NCBI GenBank assembly: GCA_902493375.1 | Contig: CABUPH010000010.1 | Span: 1 to 64,000 of the forward strand | Direction of reading: 5' to 3' | Length of the DNA: 64,000 bases | From: an uncultured Collinsella sp. | GTDB lineage: Bacteria; Actinomycetota; Coriobacteriia; Coriobacteriales; Coriobacteriaceae | In this document: positions 7,881-16,869 of the stretch, one piece after another | Position numbering within the stretch: position 1 is the first letter of the stretch | Layout: every line of letters starts with the position of its first letter | The notes under the pieces: model-generated | Databases searched by the model: none | What the model was told of the DNA's origin: nothing | What the model saw: only the letters and a program-made list of their open reading frames with translations | Translations under genes and position numbers: made by a program

Positions 7881-9260
7881 ATGAACACCGAGGAAATCGC
7901 GCGCATCGTTAGCGGCCAGCGCGCCTATTTTAAGACGCATGCCACGTTTGATGTCGATGCTCGCCGCCGCGCGCTCATGCACCTGCGCGATGCGGTTCGG
8001 GCACACGAGGACGATATCGCCCATGCGCTCAAGACCGATTTGGGCAAGTCGCATGACGAGGCGTACATGTGCGAGATCGGCACATCGCTTTCCGAGATTC
8101 GCCACCAGATTGCGCATGTGGCCCGGTGGAGTCGTGCGCACCTGCGCCCGTGCGACCTCGCCAATGCTATTAGCGTGTGCAAGACGCAGCCGGTTCCCTA
8201 TGGCGTGACGCTGATCATGGCGCCTTGGAACTATCCGTTTTTGCTGACGCTCGAACCGCTTGCCGGTGCCCTTGCCGCGGGCAACACCGTGGTTGTCAAG
8301 CCGAGTGCCTATGCGCCGGCGTCGAGCGCCGTGCTCAAACAGATTTGCGAGGAAGCGTTCGATCCGCGCTTGGTGACAGTCGTCGAGGGCGGTCGTGCCG
8401 AGAACGAGGCACTGCTCGATGAGTGCTGGGATAAGATTTTCTTTACCGGCAGCGTTCCGGTCGGCAAGCTCGTCATGGAGCGCGCGAGCAAAAACCTCAC
8501 GCCCGTGACACTTGAGCTGGGCGGCAAGAGCCCCTGCATCGTGGACGCCACGGCAAACTTGCGCGTGGCAGCACGCCGCATCGCCTTTGGTAAGTGGCTC
8601 AACGTGGGCCAGACCTGTGTAGCGCCCGACTACCTGCTGGTCGATGCGCGCGTGCACGACGAGCTGTTGGGTCTTATCAAGGAAGAGGTCCGCCGCATGT
8701 TTGGCGAGCACCCGCTCGACAACGAGGACTACGGTCATATCGTCAACGCCAAGCATTTCGCGCGCGTGCGTGGACTGATCGACCCCGACAAGGTTGTGCT
8801 GGGAGGTGCTGCGCGCGAGGCCTCGCTCAAGATTGAGCCGACGATCCTGGACGGCGTGACCCCCGATGACGCCGTGATGCAGGAGGAGATCTTCGGTCCC
8901 ATCTTGCCGGTGCTGACGTTTGAAAGCCTGGATGAGGCCGAGGCGTTTATTACGGATCGTCCGACGCCGCTGGCGCTGTACATCTTTAGCCAGGACCGCT
9001 CGGTGCAGCAGCGCTTTGTGCGTTACGTGCCCTTTGGCGGCGGTTGCGTCAATGACACCATCATGCATCTGGCCACAAGTCATATGGGCTTTGGCGGCAT
9101 GGGCGCGAGTGGCATGGGGCAGTACCATGGTCGCGAGAGCTTCGATACGTTTAGCCACAAGAAGAGCATTGTGAACAAGGCGACATGGCTGGACGTGCCG
9201 TTCCGCTACGCGCCCTACGCAAGCTGGAAACACAAGTTCGTGCGCATGTTTGTGCATTAG
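7881..9260 (+). CDS. Aldehyde dehydrogenase (class 3-like)
   Basis: The 459-aa enzyme is of the shorter class 3/coniferyl-type aldehyde dehydrogenase group. It has the proline-tryptophan motif MAPWNYPFLL, the general-base region LELGGKSPCIV and the catalytic cysteine in GQTCVAPDY. The late motif EEIFGPILPVL is also present. AGGAGG precedes the ATG at the end of the adh gene, so the two are translationally close. The C-terminus (YASWKHKFVRMFVH) is basic and hydrophobic, as in membrane-associated fatty aldehyde dehydrogenases, though no clear membrane helix is present. Together with the upstream iron alcohol dehydrogenase it forms an alcohol/aldehyde oxidation pair. Confidence 0.92.
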   Translation: MNTEEIARIVSGQRAYFKTHATFDVDARRRALMHLRDAVRAHEDDIAHALKTDLGKSHDEAYMCEIGTSLSEIRHQIAHVARWSRAHLRPCDLANAISVCKTQPVPYGVTLIMAPWNYPFLLTLEPLAGALAAGNTVVVKPSAYAPASSAVLKQICEEAFDPRLVTVVEGGRAENEALLDECWDKIFFTGSVPVGKLVMERASKNLTPVTLELGGKSPCIVDATANLRVAARRIAFGKWLNVGQTCVAPDYLLVDARVHDELLGLIKEEVRRMFGEHPLDNEDYGHIVNAKHFARVRGLIDPDKVVLGGAAREASLKIEPTILDGVTPDDAVMQEEIFGPILPVLTFESLDEAEAFITDRPTPLALYIFSQDRSVQQRFVRYVPFGGGCVNDTIMHLATSHMGFGGMGASGMGQYHGRESFDTFSHKKSIVNKATWLDVPFRYAPYASWKHKFVRMFVH

Positions 9261-9288
9261 AAAAAGACAGCAGATAGGGGACAAACAG

Positions 9289-9326
9289 AGTGGCCGCCCC
9301 CGCGTAAGCGAAGACGGCCACTTCTC
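9289..9326 (+). terminator. Hairpin after the adh-aldh operon
   Basis: AGTGGCCG at 9289-9296 pairs with CGGCCACT at 9315-9322. The T-run is weak. It sits inside a wider imperfect inverted repeat, GCAGATAGGGG near 9270 against CCCCTATCTTATCTGC near 9380. The gap 9261-9530 holds nothing else that I can support. Confidence 0.5.
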
Positions 9327-9530
9327 ACGATGAAAACGTGTACTGGAGTTGGCAAGACCCGCTGCAACGGGTGCCATCCGTGCCCCTATCTTATCTGCAA
9401 GCGCTCCGTCATGCAATCGTTGCGATGAACGGTCGAAAAGGCCCGGGTGGGTGAATTTGTGTCCGCACGTGCCTTTAGACTTCTCGGTAAGGTCAAACGC
9501 CGGACATTCCGGCATCTAGGAGGGCTTGCC

Positions 9531-9710
9531 ATGTTTGATGACGACGACCTGTTCGATCTGACGGATGATCCATTTGAGTGGGATCTGCTGCTCGATGACG
9601 ACGAGCTGGAGCAGGATCGCAAAAAGCGGAAGGATAAGAACGCGCAAGTCGACGTATCGAAAAAGAATGACAAGCGCCGCCGTGGATTGTTTGGCGGGCT
9701 CTTTGGCTAG
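9531..9710 (+). CDS. Small charged hypothetical protein
   Basis: I do not recognise this 59-aa protein. It begins with a very acidic half (MFDDDDLFDLTDDPFEWD and a second DDDE run) and then switches to a strongly basic half rich in Lys and Arg (KKRKDK, KKNDKRRRG), ending in GLFGGLFG. AGGAGG lies 8 nt before the ATG, which favours this start over one 84 nt upstream. It has no signal peptide or membrane segment. Its charge layout suggests a protein that binds nucleic acid or a basic partner, but that is only a guess. It precedes a metallophosphoesterase gene by 66 nt. Confidence 0.6.
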   Translation: MFDDDDLFDLTDDPFEWDLLLDDDELEQDRKKRKDKNAQVDVSKKNDKRRRGLFGGLFG

Positions 9711-9776
9711 GCGGTCCTGTTAAAGCGTCTGTATACTTGTTTCAGTAAAACGCGTTGCGAAATGAGGACACAGACG

Positions 9777-10322
9777 ATGATGTGGTTTACCGCCGACCTG
9801 CACCTGGGCGACACGAATATCCTGCACGATATGGATCGACCGTTTGCCTCGGTCGAGGAAATGAACCGTAAGGTTATCGATGCCATTAACGAATGCGTTG
9901 CTGCGGACGACCGCCTCTACATCCTGGGAGACTTTACGTATCGCTTGCCCATGGCGGAGGCCGTGCGCCTGCGCGAGCGTATTGCCTGCCAAAACGTCAC
10001 GCTCATACGTGGTAACCATGACGGCGATTGGGAGGATCCGGACGCACCGCAAATTTGGGATGACGTGCGCGATTACCTGGAGATTGCTCCCGGTTATGCC
10101 AAGGGATATCGTCTGGTTCTGAGCCATTACCCCATGCTCAGCTGGAACGGTAAAGCGCGCGGCGCCATCATGCTGCACGGTCACATTCACAGTAGAGGAG
10201 ACCGCACCAACACGCGCAACCGAGACCGCGAGCGCCCCGTTTACCGCTACGATGTTGGCCTCGACGCCAACAATTACAAGCCCGTAAGCCGAGACCAGAT
10301 CTTGAGCTTCTTTGGACTGTAA
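9777..10322 (+). CDS. Metallophosphoesterase (calcineurin-like)
   Basis: The 181-aa protein is a small calcineurin-fold phosphoesterase. The metal ligands are visible in order: TADLHLGD at the N-terminus, LGDFT near residue 55, RGNHDGDW near 80, LSHYP near 120 and HGHIHSR near 140. The substrate, perhaps a nucleotide or phosphorylated small molecule, is not indicated. TGAGGA lies upstream of the two adjacent ATG codons at 9777 and 9780; either may start the protein. A repeat-type hairpin terminator follows the stop directly, so transcription probably ends before the YdjC gene. Confidence 0.85.
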   Translation: MMWFTADLHLGDTNILHDMDRPFASVEEMNRKVIDAINECVAADDRLYILGDFTYRLPMAEAVRLRERIACQNVTLIRGNHDGDWEDPDAPQIWDDVRDYLEIAPGYAKGYRLVLSHYPMLSWNGKARGAIMLHGHIHSRGDRTNTRNRDRERPVYRYDVGLDANNYKPVSRDQILSFFGL

Positions 10323-10327
10323 CCCTC

Positions 10328-10366
10328 AAGCCACCATAAAGGGGACAGGCACCTTTATGGTGTTTT
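10328..10366 (+). terminator. REP-like hairpin terminator with GGGGACAGG core (copy 1)
   Basis: CACCATAAAGG and CCTTTATGGTG form an 11-bp stem around GGACAGGCA, followed by six T residues. It begins 5 nt after the phosphoesterase stop. A close relative lies at 11158-11193 and a looser one at 25084-25120, so it is both a terminator and a member of a dispersed repeat family. Confidence 0.8.
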
Positions 10367-10386
10367 TTCCTTAGATTGGAGTCGTT

Positions 10387-11151
10387 ATGAGGCAACTGCT
10401 CATTCGTGCCGACGATATCGGTTATTCGTACGCCGTTGACCTGGGGATTGCCCGTAGCGTCAACGAGGGCCTGGTGCGTTCGGTGGGCCTTATGCCCAAT
10501 ATGCCCGAGGCCGAGCGTGGTTGGTCGCTCGTAGCGGATTCAGGCATTGCGGTGGGCCAGCATACCAATGTGTGCCTGGGAAAGCCGTGTGCCGACCCGG
10601 CGCTCATCCCGAGTCTGCTCGACGGCAACGGCGAGTTCCATAGCAGCCGTACCTTCCGCGAGCACTTTAAGCGTGGCGAGGAACTGATTGACTTCGACGA
10701 GGCCTGCATTGAGATTCGTGCGCAGCATGACCGCTTTGTCGAGATCGTGGGTCGCGAGCCCGATTACTTTGAGGCCCACGCCGTTATGAGCAAAAACCTC
10801 AATCGAGCGATCTCGGCGGTGGCGCAGGAGCTGGGCCTTAAGGAGCAAAAGGCGAGCTTTGACCCCACGGCCGTGGTGCGCTGCGGAGTTACCGATCTGC
10901 GTATGGTGATGCGCTCGATGGAGCCGGGCTACGAGCCCAAGGAAGCAATCATGCAGACGGTTCGCGAGATGGCCGATGGCGAGACGGTCGTCTTCGTGTG
11001 CCATCCGGGCTATCTCGATCGCTTTATCCTAGAGAATAGCTCGCTTACGACCGATCGTACCAAGGAGGTCGATGCACTGATCGACCCCGAGCTGCGGGCG
11101 TGGCTCGAGGCTCAGCCCGATCTTCGTCTGATCGACTATCGCGACCTGTAA
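10387..11151 (+). CDS. YdjC/ChbG-family carbohydrate deacetylase
   Basis: The 254-aa protein matches the YdjC/ChbG family of metal-dependent sugar deacetylases. It has the metal motif RADDIGYS at the N-terminus, GQHTNVCLG near residue 58 and HAVMSKNLNRA near 134, which correspond to the ligand histidines, and the C-terminal VFVCHPGYLD. These enzymes remove acetyl groups from N-acetylated oligosaccharides such as chitobiose. The ATG has TTGGAG 5 nt upstream. No sugar transporter is adjacent, so the substrate is open. The gene is bracketed by two related small repeat hairpins, each placed directly after a stop codon. Confidence 0.82.
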   Translation: MRQLLIRADDIGYSYAVDLGIARSVNEGLVRSVGLMPNMPEAERGWSLVADSGIAVGQHTNVCLGKPCADPALIPSLLDGNGEFHSSRTFREHFKRGEELIDFDEACIEIRAQHDRFVEIVGREPDYFEAHAVMSKNLNRAISAVAQELGLKEQKASFDPTAVVRCGVTDLRMVMRSMEPGYEPKEAIMQTVREMADGETVVFVCHPGYLDRFILENSSLTTDRTKEVDALIDPELRAWLEAQPDLRLIDYRDL

Positions 11152-11157
11152 GGACCC

Positions 11158-11193
11158 AAGCCACCACAAAGGGGATAGGCACCCTAGCGGTGG
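11158..11193 (+). repeat. REP-like hairpin with GGGGATAGG core (copy 2)
   Basis: AAGCCACCACAAAGGGGATAGGCACC repeats the element at 10328 with two substitutions over the first 26 bases, but its right arm has changed so that only the outer CCACC/GGTGG pairs well. It begins 6 nt after the ydjC-like stop codon. Confidence 0.65.
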
Positions 11194-11197
11194 ATCT

Positions 11198-11233
11198 GGC
11201 GCCGTTGCCATTCTGTCGGCGGCGCCTTTTTTT
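11198..11233 (+). terminator. Rho-independent terminator after the YdjC-like gene
   Basis: GGCGCCG at 11198-11204 can pair with the CGGCGGCGCC region ending at 11226, followed by a run of seven T residues. Confidence 0.75.
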
Positions 11234-11291
11234 GTCCGCATGGCGCGGTAGAGTGTAGGCGGTTAAAATTTGCGTCCATCCAGGAGCTGCT

Positions 11292-13049
11292 ATGAACGAG
11301 ATCAAGTGCCCGCATTGCGGCCAAGTCTTTAAGGTCGATGCGTCCGGCTATGCAGACATCGTCAAACAGGTGCGCGATGCTGAATTTTCGCATGACCTTT
11401 ACGAACGTGTGAAGGCTGTCCAGCGCGAAGGCGAGCAGGCGTTGGAGCTTGAGCGTTCGCGTTCGGCGTCTGCCTTGCAGGAGGCGGAGTCCCAGCGCAA
11501 CGCTCAGCTTGTTGAGCAGAAAAACGCCGCGGCTCAGGAGCTGGCGCAGGAAGTTGCCAAGCGCGACGCCGAGCTTGCCGAGCTGCGCGCCAAGCTCGAG
11601 GGCGCTGCCGCAGAGCGCGAGAGCGCAAGCCAGCGTGCGGCTGTTGAGGCCCGTGCCGATGCTCAAAAGGAGAATGCTGAGCTCCAGCGCGAGATTGACA
11701 ACCTGCGTGCGCAGCTGGGACGCAAGGACGACGAAGCCAAGCTTGCCGAGGCCGCGGTGCGCAATGCCGCTCAAAACGACCTGTCCGCACGCGATGCCCA
11801 GATTGCCGAGCTGCAGGCGAAGCTCTCTGCGGCGGACAAAGCTCAGGAGATGGCGCTTGCCGCTGCCGCGGCTGAGTCGCAGCGCGAGCTCGCTGCGGCT
11901 CGCAGCGAAGCTGAGCGCACGCTTGCCGACTATCAGGCGAAGGTGAAGGAGAAGTTCTCCGCCGCAAAGGCTCAGTCTGAGCAGGAGGCAGAGGGTCTGC
12001 GCGCCCAGCTGCGTGAGCAGGAGCTGACGGCAAAAATGAACCTGTCGGAGGCGGTTGCCGCGGCGGAGCGTGAGCGCGATGAGGCGCGCGCGAAGCTCAC
12101 GAGCGAGCTGGCAGTGCGCGATTCTCGCGAGGAGCAGGCCAAGGCGGCCCACGAGCTCGAGCTTGCTCAGGCAAAGCGCGCGAGTGACGAGCTCATTCGC
12201 TACAAGGACGAAGAGATTGAGCGCCTGAAGGACATGAAGGTGCGCCTGTCCACCAAGATGGTGGGCGAGTCGCTCGAGCAGCACTGCGAGACGGAGTTCA
12301 ATCGCTTGCGCATGACGGCGTTTCCCAACGCTTATTTCGAGAAAGACAACGATGCGTCCGAGGGCACCAAGGGCGACTTCATCTTCCGTGAGTGCGACGC
12401 GAGCGGCAACGAGATCATCTCGATTATGTTCGAGATGAAAAACGAGAATGATGAAACCGCGACCAAGCACAAGAACGAGGACTTCTTTAAGAAGCTCGAC
12501 CACGATCGCCGCCAGAAAGGCTGCGAGTACGCGGTGCTCTGCACCCTGCTCGAGCCCGAGAGCGAGCTCTATAACGCCGGCATCGTGGACGTGAGCTATC
12601 GCTACGAGAAGATGTACGTGATCCGCCCGCAATTCTTCATTCCCATGATCACGCTGCTGCGCAACGCTGCCATGGGCTCGCTGCGTTATAAGCAGGAGCT
12701 GGCGGAGTACAAACAGCAGAACATCGATGTCACGAACTTCGAAGCCAAGATGGAAAAGTTCAAGGACGGTTTCTCGCGCAACTACAACCTGGCGAGTAAG
12801 CAATTCGAATCGGCGATCAAAGAAATCGATGCTGCCATCAAGCAGCTTGAGAAGACCAAGGACGACTTGCGCCGCAGCACCGAGAACCTGCGCCTTGCCC
12901 ATAACAAGGCTGATGAGCTTACAATCCGCAAGCTCACCTGGGGCAACAAGACCATGAAGGCGGCCTTCGACGAGGCGCGCGAGACGGCAACGGGCACGGG
13001 CGATGAGCCCGCCGAGGCCGACTCGTATGAGGTCGAGGATGCCGAGTAG
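11292..13049 (+). CDS. DUF2130 coiled-coil protein
   Basis: The 585-aa protein has a short Cys pair at its N-terminus (KCPHCGQVFKV), then a very long Ala/Glu/Arg-rich coiled coil from about residue 40 to 320, then a globular DUF2130 domain with segments such as GESLEQHCETEFN, GDFIFRE, MFEMKNEND and the predicted beta-strand EYAVLCTLLE. The E-x-K arrangement in FEMKNE after a conserved D resembles a degenerate nuclease-like core, but that is inference. The function of the family is unknown. AGGAG precedes the ATG by 5 nt. It is a single-gene unit ending at a shared bidirectional terminator. Confidence 0.85.
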   Translation: MNEIKCPHCGQVFKVDASGYADIVKQVRDAEFSHDLYERVKAVQREGEQALELERSRSASALQEAESQRNAQLVEQKNAAAQELAQEVAKRDAELAELRAKLEGAAAERESASQRAAVEARADAQKENAELQREIDNLRAQLGRKDDEAKLAEAAVRNAAQNDLSARDAQIAELQAKLSAADKAQEMALAAAAAESQRELAAARSEAERTLADYQAKVKEKFSAAKAQSEQEAEGLRAQLREQELTAKMNLSEAVAAAERERDEARAKLTSELAVRDSREEQAKAAHELELAQAKRASDELIRYKDEEIERLKDMKVRLSTKMVGESLEQHCETEFNRLRMTAFPNAYFEKDNDASEGTKGDFIFRECDASGNEIISIMFEMKNENDETATKHKNEDFFKKLDHDRRQKGCEYAVLCTLLEPESELYNAGIVDVSYRYEKMYVIRPQFFIPMITLLRNAAMGSLRYKQELAEYKQQNIDVTNFEAKMEKFKDGFSRNYNLASKQFESAIKEIDAAIKQLEKTKDDLRRSTENLRLAHNKADELTIRKLTWGNKTMKAAFDEARETATGTGDEPAEADSYEVEDAE

Positions 13050-13068
13050 AGGATAGCGTATAGCGCAA

Positions 13069-13109
13069 AAAGCGGGGCCACCGGCGATGTTGCCAGCGGC
13101 CCCGCTTTG
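13069..13109. terminator. Bidirectional terminator between convergent genes
   Basis: AAAGCGGGGCC at 13069-13079 pairs with GGCCCCGCTTT at 13098-13108, with an A-run on the left and T-rich sequence on the right, so it can stop both the DUF2130 and DUF3516 helicase transcripts. Confidence 0.85.
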
Positions 13110-13129
13110 TTTCGTTCCATTGCGCCCGG

Positions 13130-15811
13130 CTAGTCTTCGAGCAGGTCCTCGATAAAGCCGACGCGGTAGTGGGTGAAGATGACCTCGCCGCCGTCTTGCG
13201 TGGCATCGAGATCGACATCGCCCATGATGCCAAAGTCGTGGTCGCCATCCTCGTCGGCAAAAATCTGGTGCACGTGCCATACGTGATCGGTCTTCTCATC
13301 GCTCTCGTCGATGGTAAACATCGCGGCGCTGCGGGCGTCGCTGTTGGTGAGGATTTCCTCGTGCTGCTCGTGATAGGCGTCGAGCGCCTTTTGCCAGCGG
13401 ACCTCGCTCATGCCCCAGTCCTCGTCGAGCTCGCCCAGGTCGCGTACGTGCCCGCGGGCGGCAAGCGTCACGCGGCGGAAGAGCGCGTTGCGTACCAGCA
13501 GTGTGCAGCCGCGACGATCGGCCACGACCTCGTCGATGCCCTGCGGTGGCGCGGCGTCGAGGGCGGCCGGGTTGCCGGCGTTCTCCCACTCGTCCACCAA
13601 ACTCGAGTCGACCGAGCGCACCACAAAGCCCAGCCACGAGATAATGTCGCGCAAGCGCTCGTCGCGCTTCTCGATGGGCACGGTGCGATCGAGCGAGCGG
13701 TAAGCCTCGGCAAGGTAGCGCAACAGGATGCCCTCGGAGCGGGCGATGCCGAGCTTTTGAATATAGCCCTTAAAGTCGCTCGCGCTCTCCAGCATGTCGC
13801 GCAGGACGCTCTTGGGCGAGAGCTGGTAGTCGTTGGCCCAGGGCACTTCTTGGCAGTACTTATCAAAGGCGGCATCGAGCAAGTCCTCGAGCGGTTTTTC
13901 ATAGGTCACATCCTGGATGCGCTCCAGGCGCTCCTCGTACTCGACGCCGTCGGCCTTCATCTCGGCCATGGCGCGATCGCGCGCAGCACGCTCCTGTGCG
14001 CGCAGCACCTGCTTGGGGTCCTCGAGTGTAGCCTCAACCATCGAGATGAGGTCCATGGTGTAGGTCTCGCTCTCGGGGTCGAGCAGCTCCAGCGCGGCGA
14101 GCAAAAACGGCGAGAGCGGCTGGTCGAGCGCAAAGTCCTCGGGCAGGTCGACCGTCAGCGCGTAGTCGATGTCAGGCGCGGCGTCAGCCGGAGCGTCGGG
14201 CGCGGGCGGCACCTCGGTGCGCACGACGACGCCGGAGTCGATGAGCGTGGCGAAGATCTCGTCGGCACGAACCTCGAGCTTGGCCTTTTCTTCGGGGGTC
14301 TGCAGACTTGTCTCGATGAGGTCATGCACGCGGGCGCGAGCGTCGCCACCCTGTTCGACCACGCTGATCACCATGGAGTGCGTGATGCGCAGGCGCGGTT
14401 TGAGCGTCTCGGGTTGCGTCTCAATCAGGCGCTCAAAGGTCTGCTTGTTCCAGGTGACAAAGCCCTCCGGGGCCTTCTTCTTTTTAATCTTGCGGAGCTT
14501 TTTGGGGTCGTCGCCCGCCTTGGCCATGAGCTTGGCGTTCTCAATCTCGTGCTCCGGGGCTTCGGCGATGACCATACCCTCGGTGTCAAAGCCCGAGCGG
14601 CCGGCGCGACCGGCAATCTGGTGGAACTCGCGGGCGCGCAGACGACGCATCTTGTAACCGTCGAACTTGGTGAGCGCGGTGAGCACCACGGTGTGGATGG
14701 GCACGTTGATGCCGACGCCGAGCGTGTCGGTGCCGCAGATGACGGGCAGCAGGCCCTGCTGCGCCAGGCGCTCAACCAGTAGGCGATAGCGCGGCAGCAT
14801 ACCGGCGTGGTGCACGCCGACGCCGCAGCCGAGCAGGCGCTTGAGAATCTTGCCGAAGGCGGTGGAGAAACTCGTGCCTTTGGCAGCTTCCTTAATGGCC
14901 TCGCGCTGCTCCTTGCTAGCGATGCCAAAGTTGGCAAGCGACTGTGCCGTGGCAAGCGCGGCGTCCTGACTAAAGTGCACGATGTAGAGTGGGGCCTCTC
15001 CGCGGCGCATGGCGAGCTCGACGGTGCCCTCGAGGGAGGTCGTCACATAGTCGTAGCTCAGCGGAACAGGGCGTGGGGCGTCGACAACCAGGTCGCAAGC
15101 AGCGCCGGTGTGCTCCTCGAGCGAGGCGGCGATGGCGGTGACATCGCCGAGCGTGGCACTCATGAGCATAAACTGCGTGTGGGGCAGGGTGAGCAGCGGC
15201 ACCTGCCATGCCCAGCCACGGTCGGGGTCGGCAAAGTAGTGGAACTCGTCCATGGCCACGCAGCCCACGTCGGCGCCCTCGCCCTCGCGCATTGCATCGT
15301 TGGCAAGGATCTCTGCCGTGCAGCAGATGACGGGCGCCTTGGTATTGATATGCGTGTCGCCGGTGATCATACCGACGTTATCGCGGCCGAGCACCTGCAC
15401 AAGGTCGAAAAACTTCTCACTGACCAGAGCCTTGATAGGAGCCGTGTAGTAGCAGCGCTTGCCCTGCGCCATGCCCATAAAGAGCATGCCCAGCGCGACG
15501 AGCGATTTACCCGATCCGGTCGGTGTTCCCAAAATGACGTGATCGCCGGCAGCCAGGTCCATGAGGGCTTCTTCTTGGTGGTCCCACAGCTCAATGCCGC
15601 GGTCGCTCGTCCATTCAAAGAAACGTTCGAAGGCCTGATCGGGCGTGAGCCACGGTTCGGGCTCACTGCCATCCTCGGGCTCCCACCAGGTGGGGGAGAG
15701 CGCACCGAGCGAGCCAAACTCGGCTTCGGTTCCCGTGCCGCCCGAGAATGAGCTGGCGGCGCCGGCGCCGGAAACGGTGCTGGCGGAAGTATCTGTCGTG
15801 GTCTGTGCCAT
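13130..15811 (-). CDS. DEAD/DEAH-box helicase with DUF3516 C-terminal region
   Basis: This 893-aa superfamily 2 RNA/DNA helicase is Ski2-like in its core. Visible motifs are Walker A GTPTGSGKS near residue 92, the DEAH-type box MDEFHYF, motif III MSATLGD and motif VI HQIAGRAGRSG. The second half is the long all-helical DUF3516 region typical of actinobacterial members. The N-terminal 45 residues are low-complexity Ser/Thr/Gly. Family members are inferred to act in RNA turnover or structured-RNA handling in the cytoplasm. The ATG at 15811 has only a weak purine-rich ribosome site. It lies upstream of no gene on its strand, because a terminator follows. Confidence 0.9.
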   Translation of the reverse strand: MAQTTTDTSASTVSGAGAASSFSGGTGTEAEFGSLGALSPTWWEPEDGSEPEPWLTPDQAFERFFEWTSDRGIELWDHQEEALMDLAAGDHVILGTPTGSGKSLVALGMLFMGMAQGKRCYYTAPIKALVSEKFFDLVQVLGRDNVGMITGDTHINTKAPVICCTAEILANDAMREGEGADVGCVAMDEFHYFADPDRGWAWQVPLLTLPHTQFMLMSATLGDVTAIAASLEEHTGAACDLVVDAPRPVPLSYDYVTTSLEGTVELAMRRGEAPLYIVHFSQDAALATAQSLANFGIASKEQREAIKEAAKGTSFSTAFGKILKRLLGCGVGVHHAGMLPRYRLLVERLAQQGLLPVICGTDTLGVGINVPIHTVVLTALTKFDGYKMRRLRAREFHQIAGRAGRSGFDTEGMVIAEAPEHEIENAKLMAKAGDDPKKLRKIKKKKAPEGFVTWNKQTFERLIETQPETLKPRLRITHSMVISVVEQGGDARARVHDLIETSLQTPEEKAKLEVRADEIFATLIDSGVVVRTEVPPAPDAPADAAPDIDYALTVDLPEDFALDQPLSPFLLAALELLDPESETYTMDLISMVEATLEDPKQVLRAQERAARDRAMAEMKADGVEYEERLERIQDVTYEKPLEDLLDAAFDKYCQEVPWANDYQLSPKSVLRDMLESASDFKGYIQKLGIARSEGILLRYLAEAYRSLDRTVPIEKRDERLRDIISWLGFVVRSVDSSLVDEWENAGNPAALDAAPPQGIDEVVADRRGCTLLVRNALFRRVTLAARGHVRDLGELDEDWGMSEVRWQKALDAYHEQHEEILTNSDARSAAMFTIDESDEKTDHVWHVHQIFADEDGDHDFGIMGDVDLDATQDGGEVIFTHYRVGFIEDLLED

Positions 15812-15910
15812 GTGGTTTGCTTTCTCTCGCGTTTGTCCGCCAACTATTATGGCGTAGCGGCGGCGCGGGGTGCCAGCGCGCGAGAAAATGCAGGAAATGG
15901 GCGCGTGAAG

Positions 15911-16750
15911 TTAGTGCTCTTGCGGCAGGCGCTTCTTGCCTTTGCGGGCGCGGTTTCTAAAGTTCTCGACGGCTTCTTCCATGCCCAGAGGTACATAGGT
16001 GAGCTCATCGAGGTTATCGGGCAGGTAGCAGGCAAGGCTTTGCTCCTGCGCGCGTCCTACTGTGAGCTGTTCGTCGGTTGGCTGCGCTCCGGGCATGGCG
16101 CAAATGCCATAGACGACGGCACCCATCTCGCGCGTGCGGCATTCATATTCGGTCTCGGGATGCTCAGGATGGTCGCGGCGGACGTCGTCGCTTACCCAAA
16201 GTGTGTCGTAGCCGGCCGCGGCAAACTGCCCCAAGGCGTAGTCGCGCAATGGCTTGCTGTCGGTTCGCAGTGTGACGGTGGCGCCGGCTGAAAAGAGCGG
16301 GCGGTAGAGCATCAGGTGGTCGACATGGACGAGTCGTTTTTTGGCGTACTTGGCCTTGGGCTGCGGCGTGGGAAAGTTGATGGTGATGGCGTCGAGCTCG
16401 CTTGCGGCAAATAGCTGCGGCAGCGATGCAGCGCCTCGGGGCAGGACGAGTGCGTTGGACAGCTTCTGCTCGCAGATTTTCTGCGCGGCATAGGCGATGC
16501 AGATGGGCTCCTGGTCCATGCCGATAAAGAGGGTGTTTGGCTCGTGGACCGCGCGTTCTACAAGGTACGTTCCCTTGCCACAGCCAAGATCCAAGTGAAG
16601 GCGTTCGAAAGGCTTGCTGCCTGTGGGCGCACAGGCCTTGCGCCAATCTCCGGCATAGGCCTCGGGGCTCGTCTCAATCGCATCGGCGTAGCGTTCCAGG
16701 CGCTCTTCGAGCACAAAGTTCTTAGGCGTGCGAACGTGGACGGCTCCCAT
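15911..16750 (-). CDS. trmB: tRNA (guanine-N7-)-methyltransferase TrmB-like
   Basis: The 279-aa protein has the SAM-binding motif LHLDLGCGKGTYLVERA near residue 52, followed by FIGMDQEP and the TrmB signature region ITINFPTPQPKAKYAKKRL, in which the usual D-P-W-P-K is replaced by NFPTPQPK. TrmB methylates guanosine 46 in the tRNA variable loop. It is longer than the common 220-240 aa because of about 45 extra N-terminal residues and a C-terminal tail rich in Arg and Lys. AAGGAG precedes the ATG. The altered P-W-P-K motif leaves a small chance that it is a divergent paralogue. Confidence 0.82.
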   Translation of the reverse strand: MGAVHVRTPKNFVLEERLERYADAIETSPEAYAGDWRKACAPTGSKPFERLHLDLGCGKGTYLVERAVHEPNTLFIGMDQEPICIAYAAQKICEQKLSNALVLPRGAASLPQLFAASELDAITINFPTPQPKAKYAKKRLVHVDHLMLYRPLFSAGATVTLRTDSKPLRDYALGQFAAAGYDTLWVSDDVRRDHPEHPETEYECRTREMGAVVYGICAMPGAQPTDEQLTVGRAQEQSLACYLPDNLDELTYVPLGMEEAVENFRNRARKGKKRLPQEH

Positions 16751-16869
16751 GAGGCTCCTTGGTCATAAGTGTGGAACGCATGGTTGCACGTTCCGTCAAT
16801 GGGTTGAAAAAAGGGTGGGCATAGTTTGCCCGAAAGATGCGATGCGGCTCGACGGCGAGTCGTCGGTGC

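Noticed and set aside
7869..9515. 548-codon minus-strand frame opposite the aldehyde dehydrogenase gene
   Set aside because: It is antisense to a motif-complete aldehyde dehydrogenase and covers the terminator behind it.
11184..13280. 698-codon minus-strand frame opposite the DUF2130 gene
   Set aside because: It is the shadow of the coiled-coil gene and runs across two terminators.
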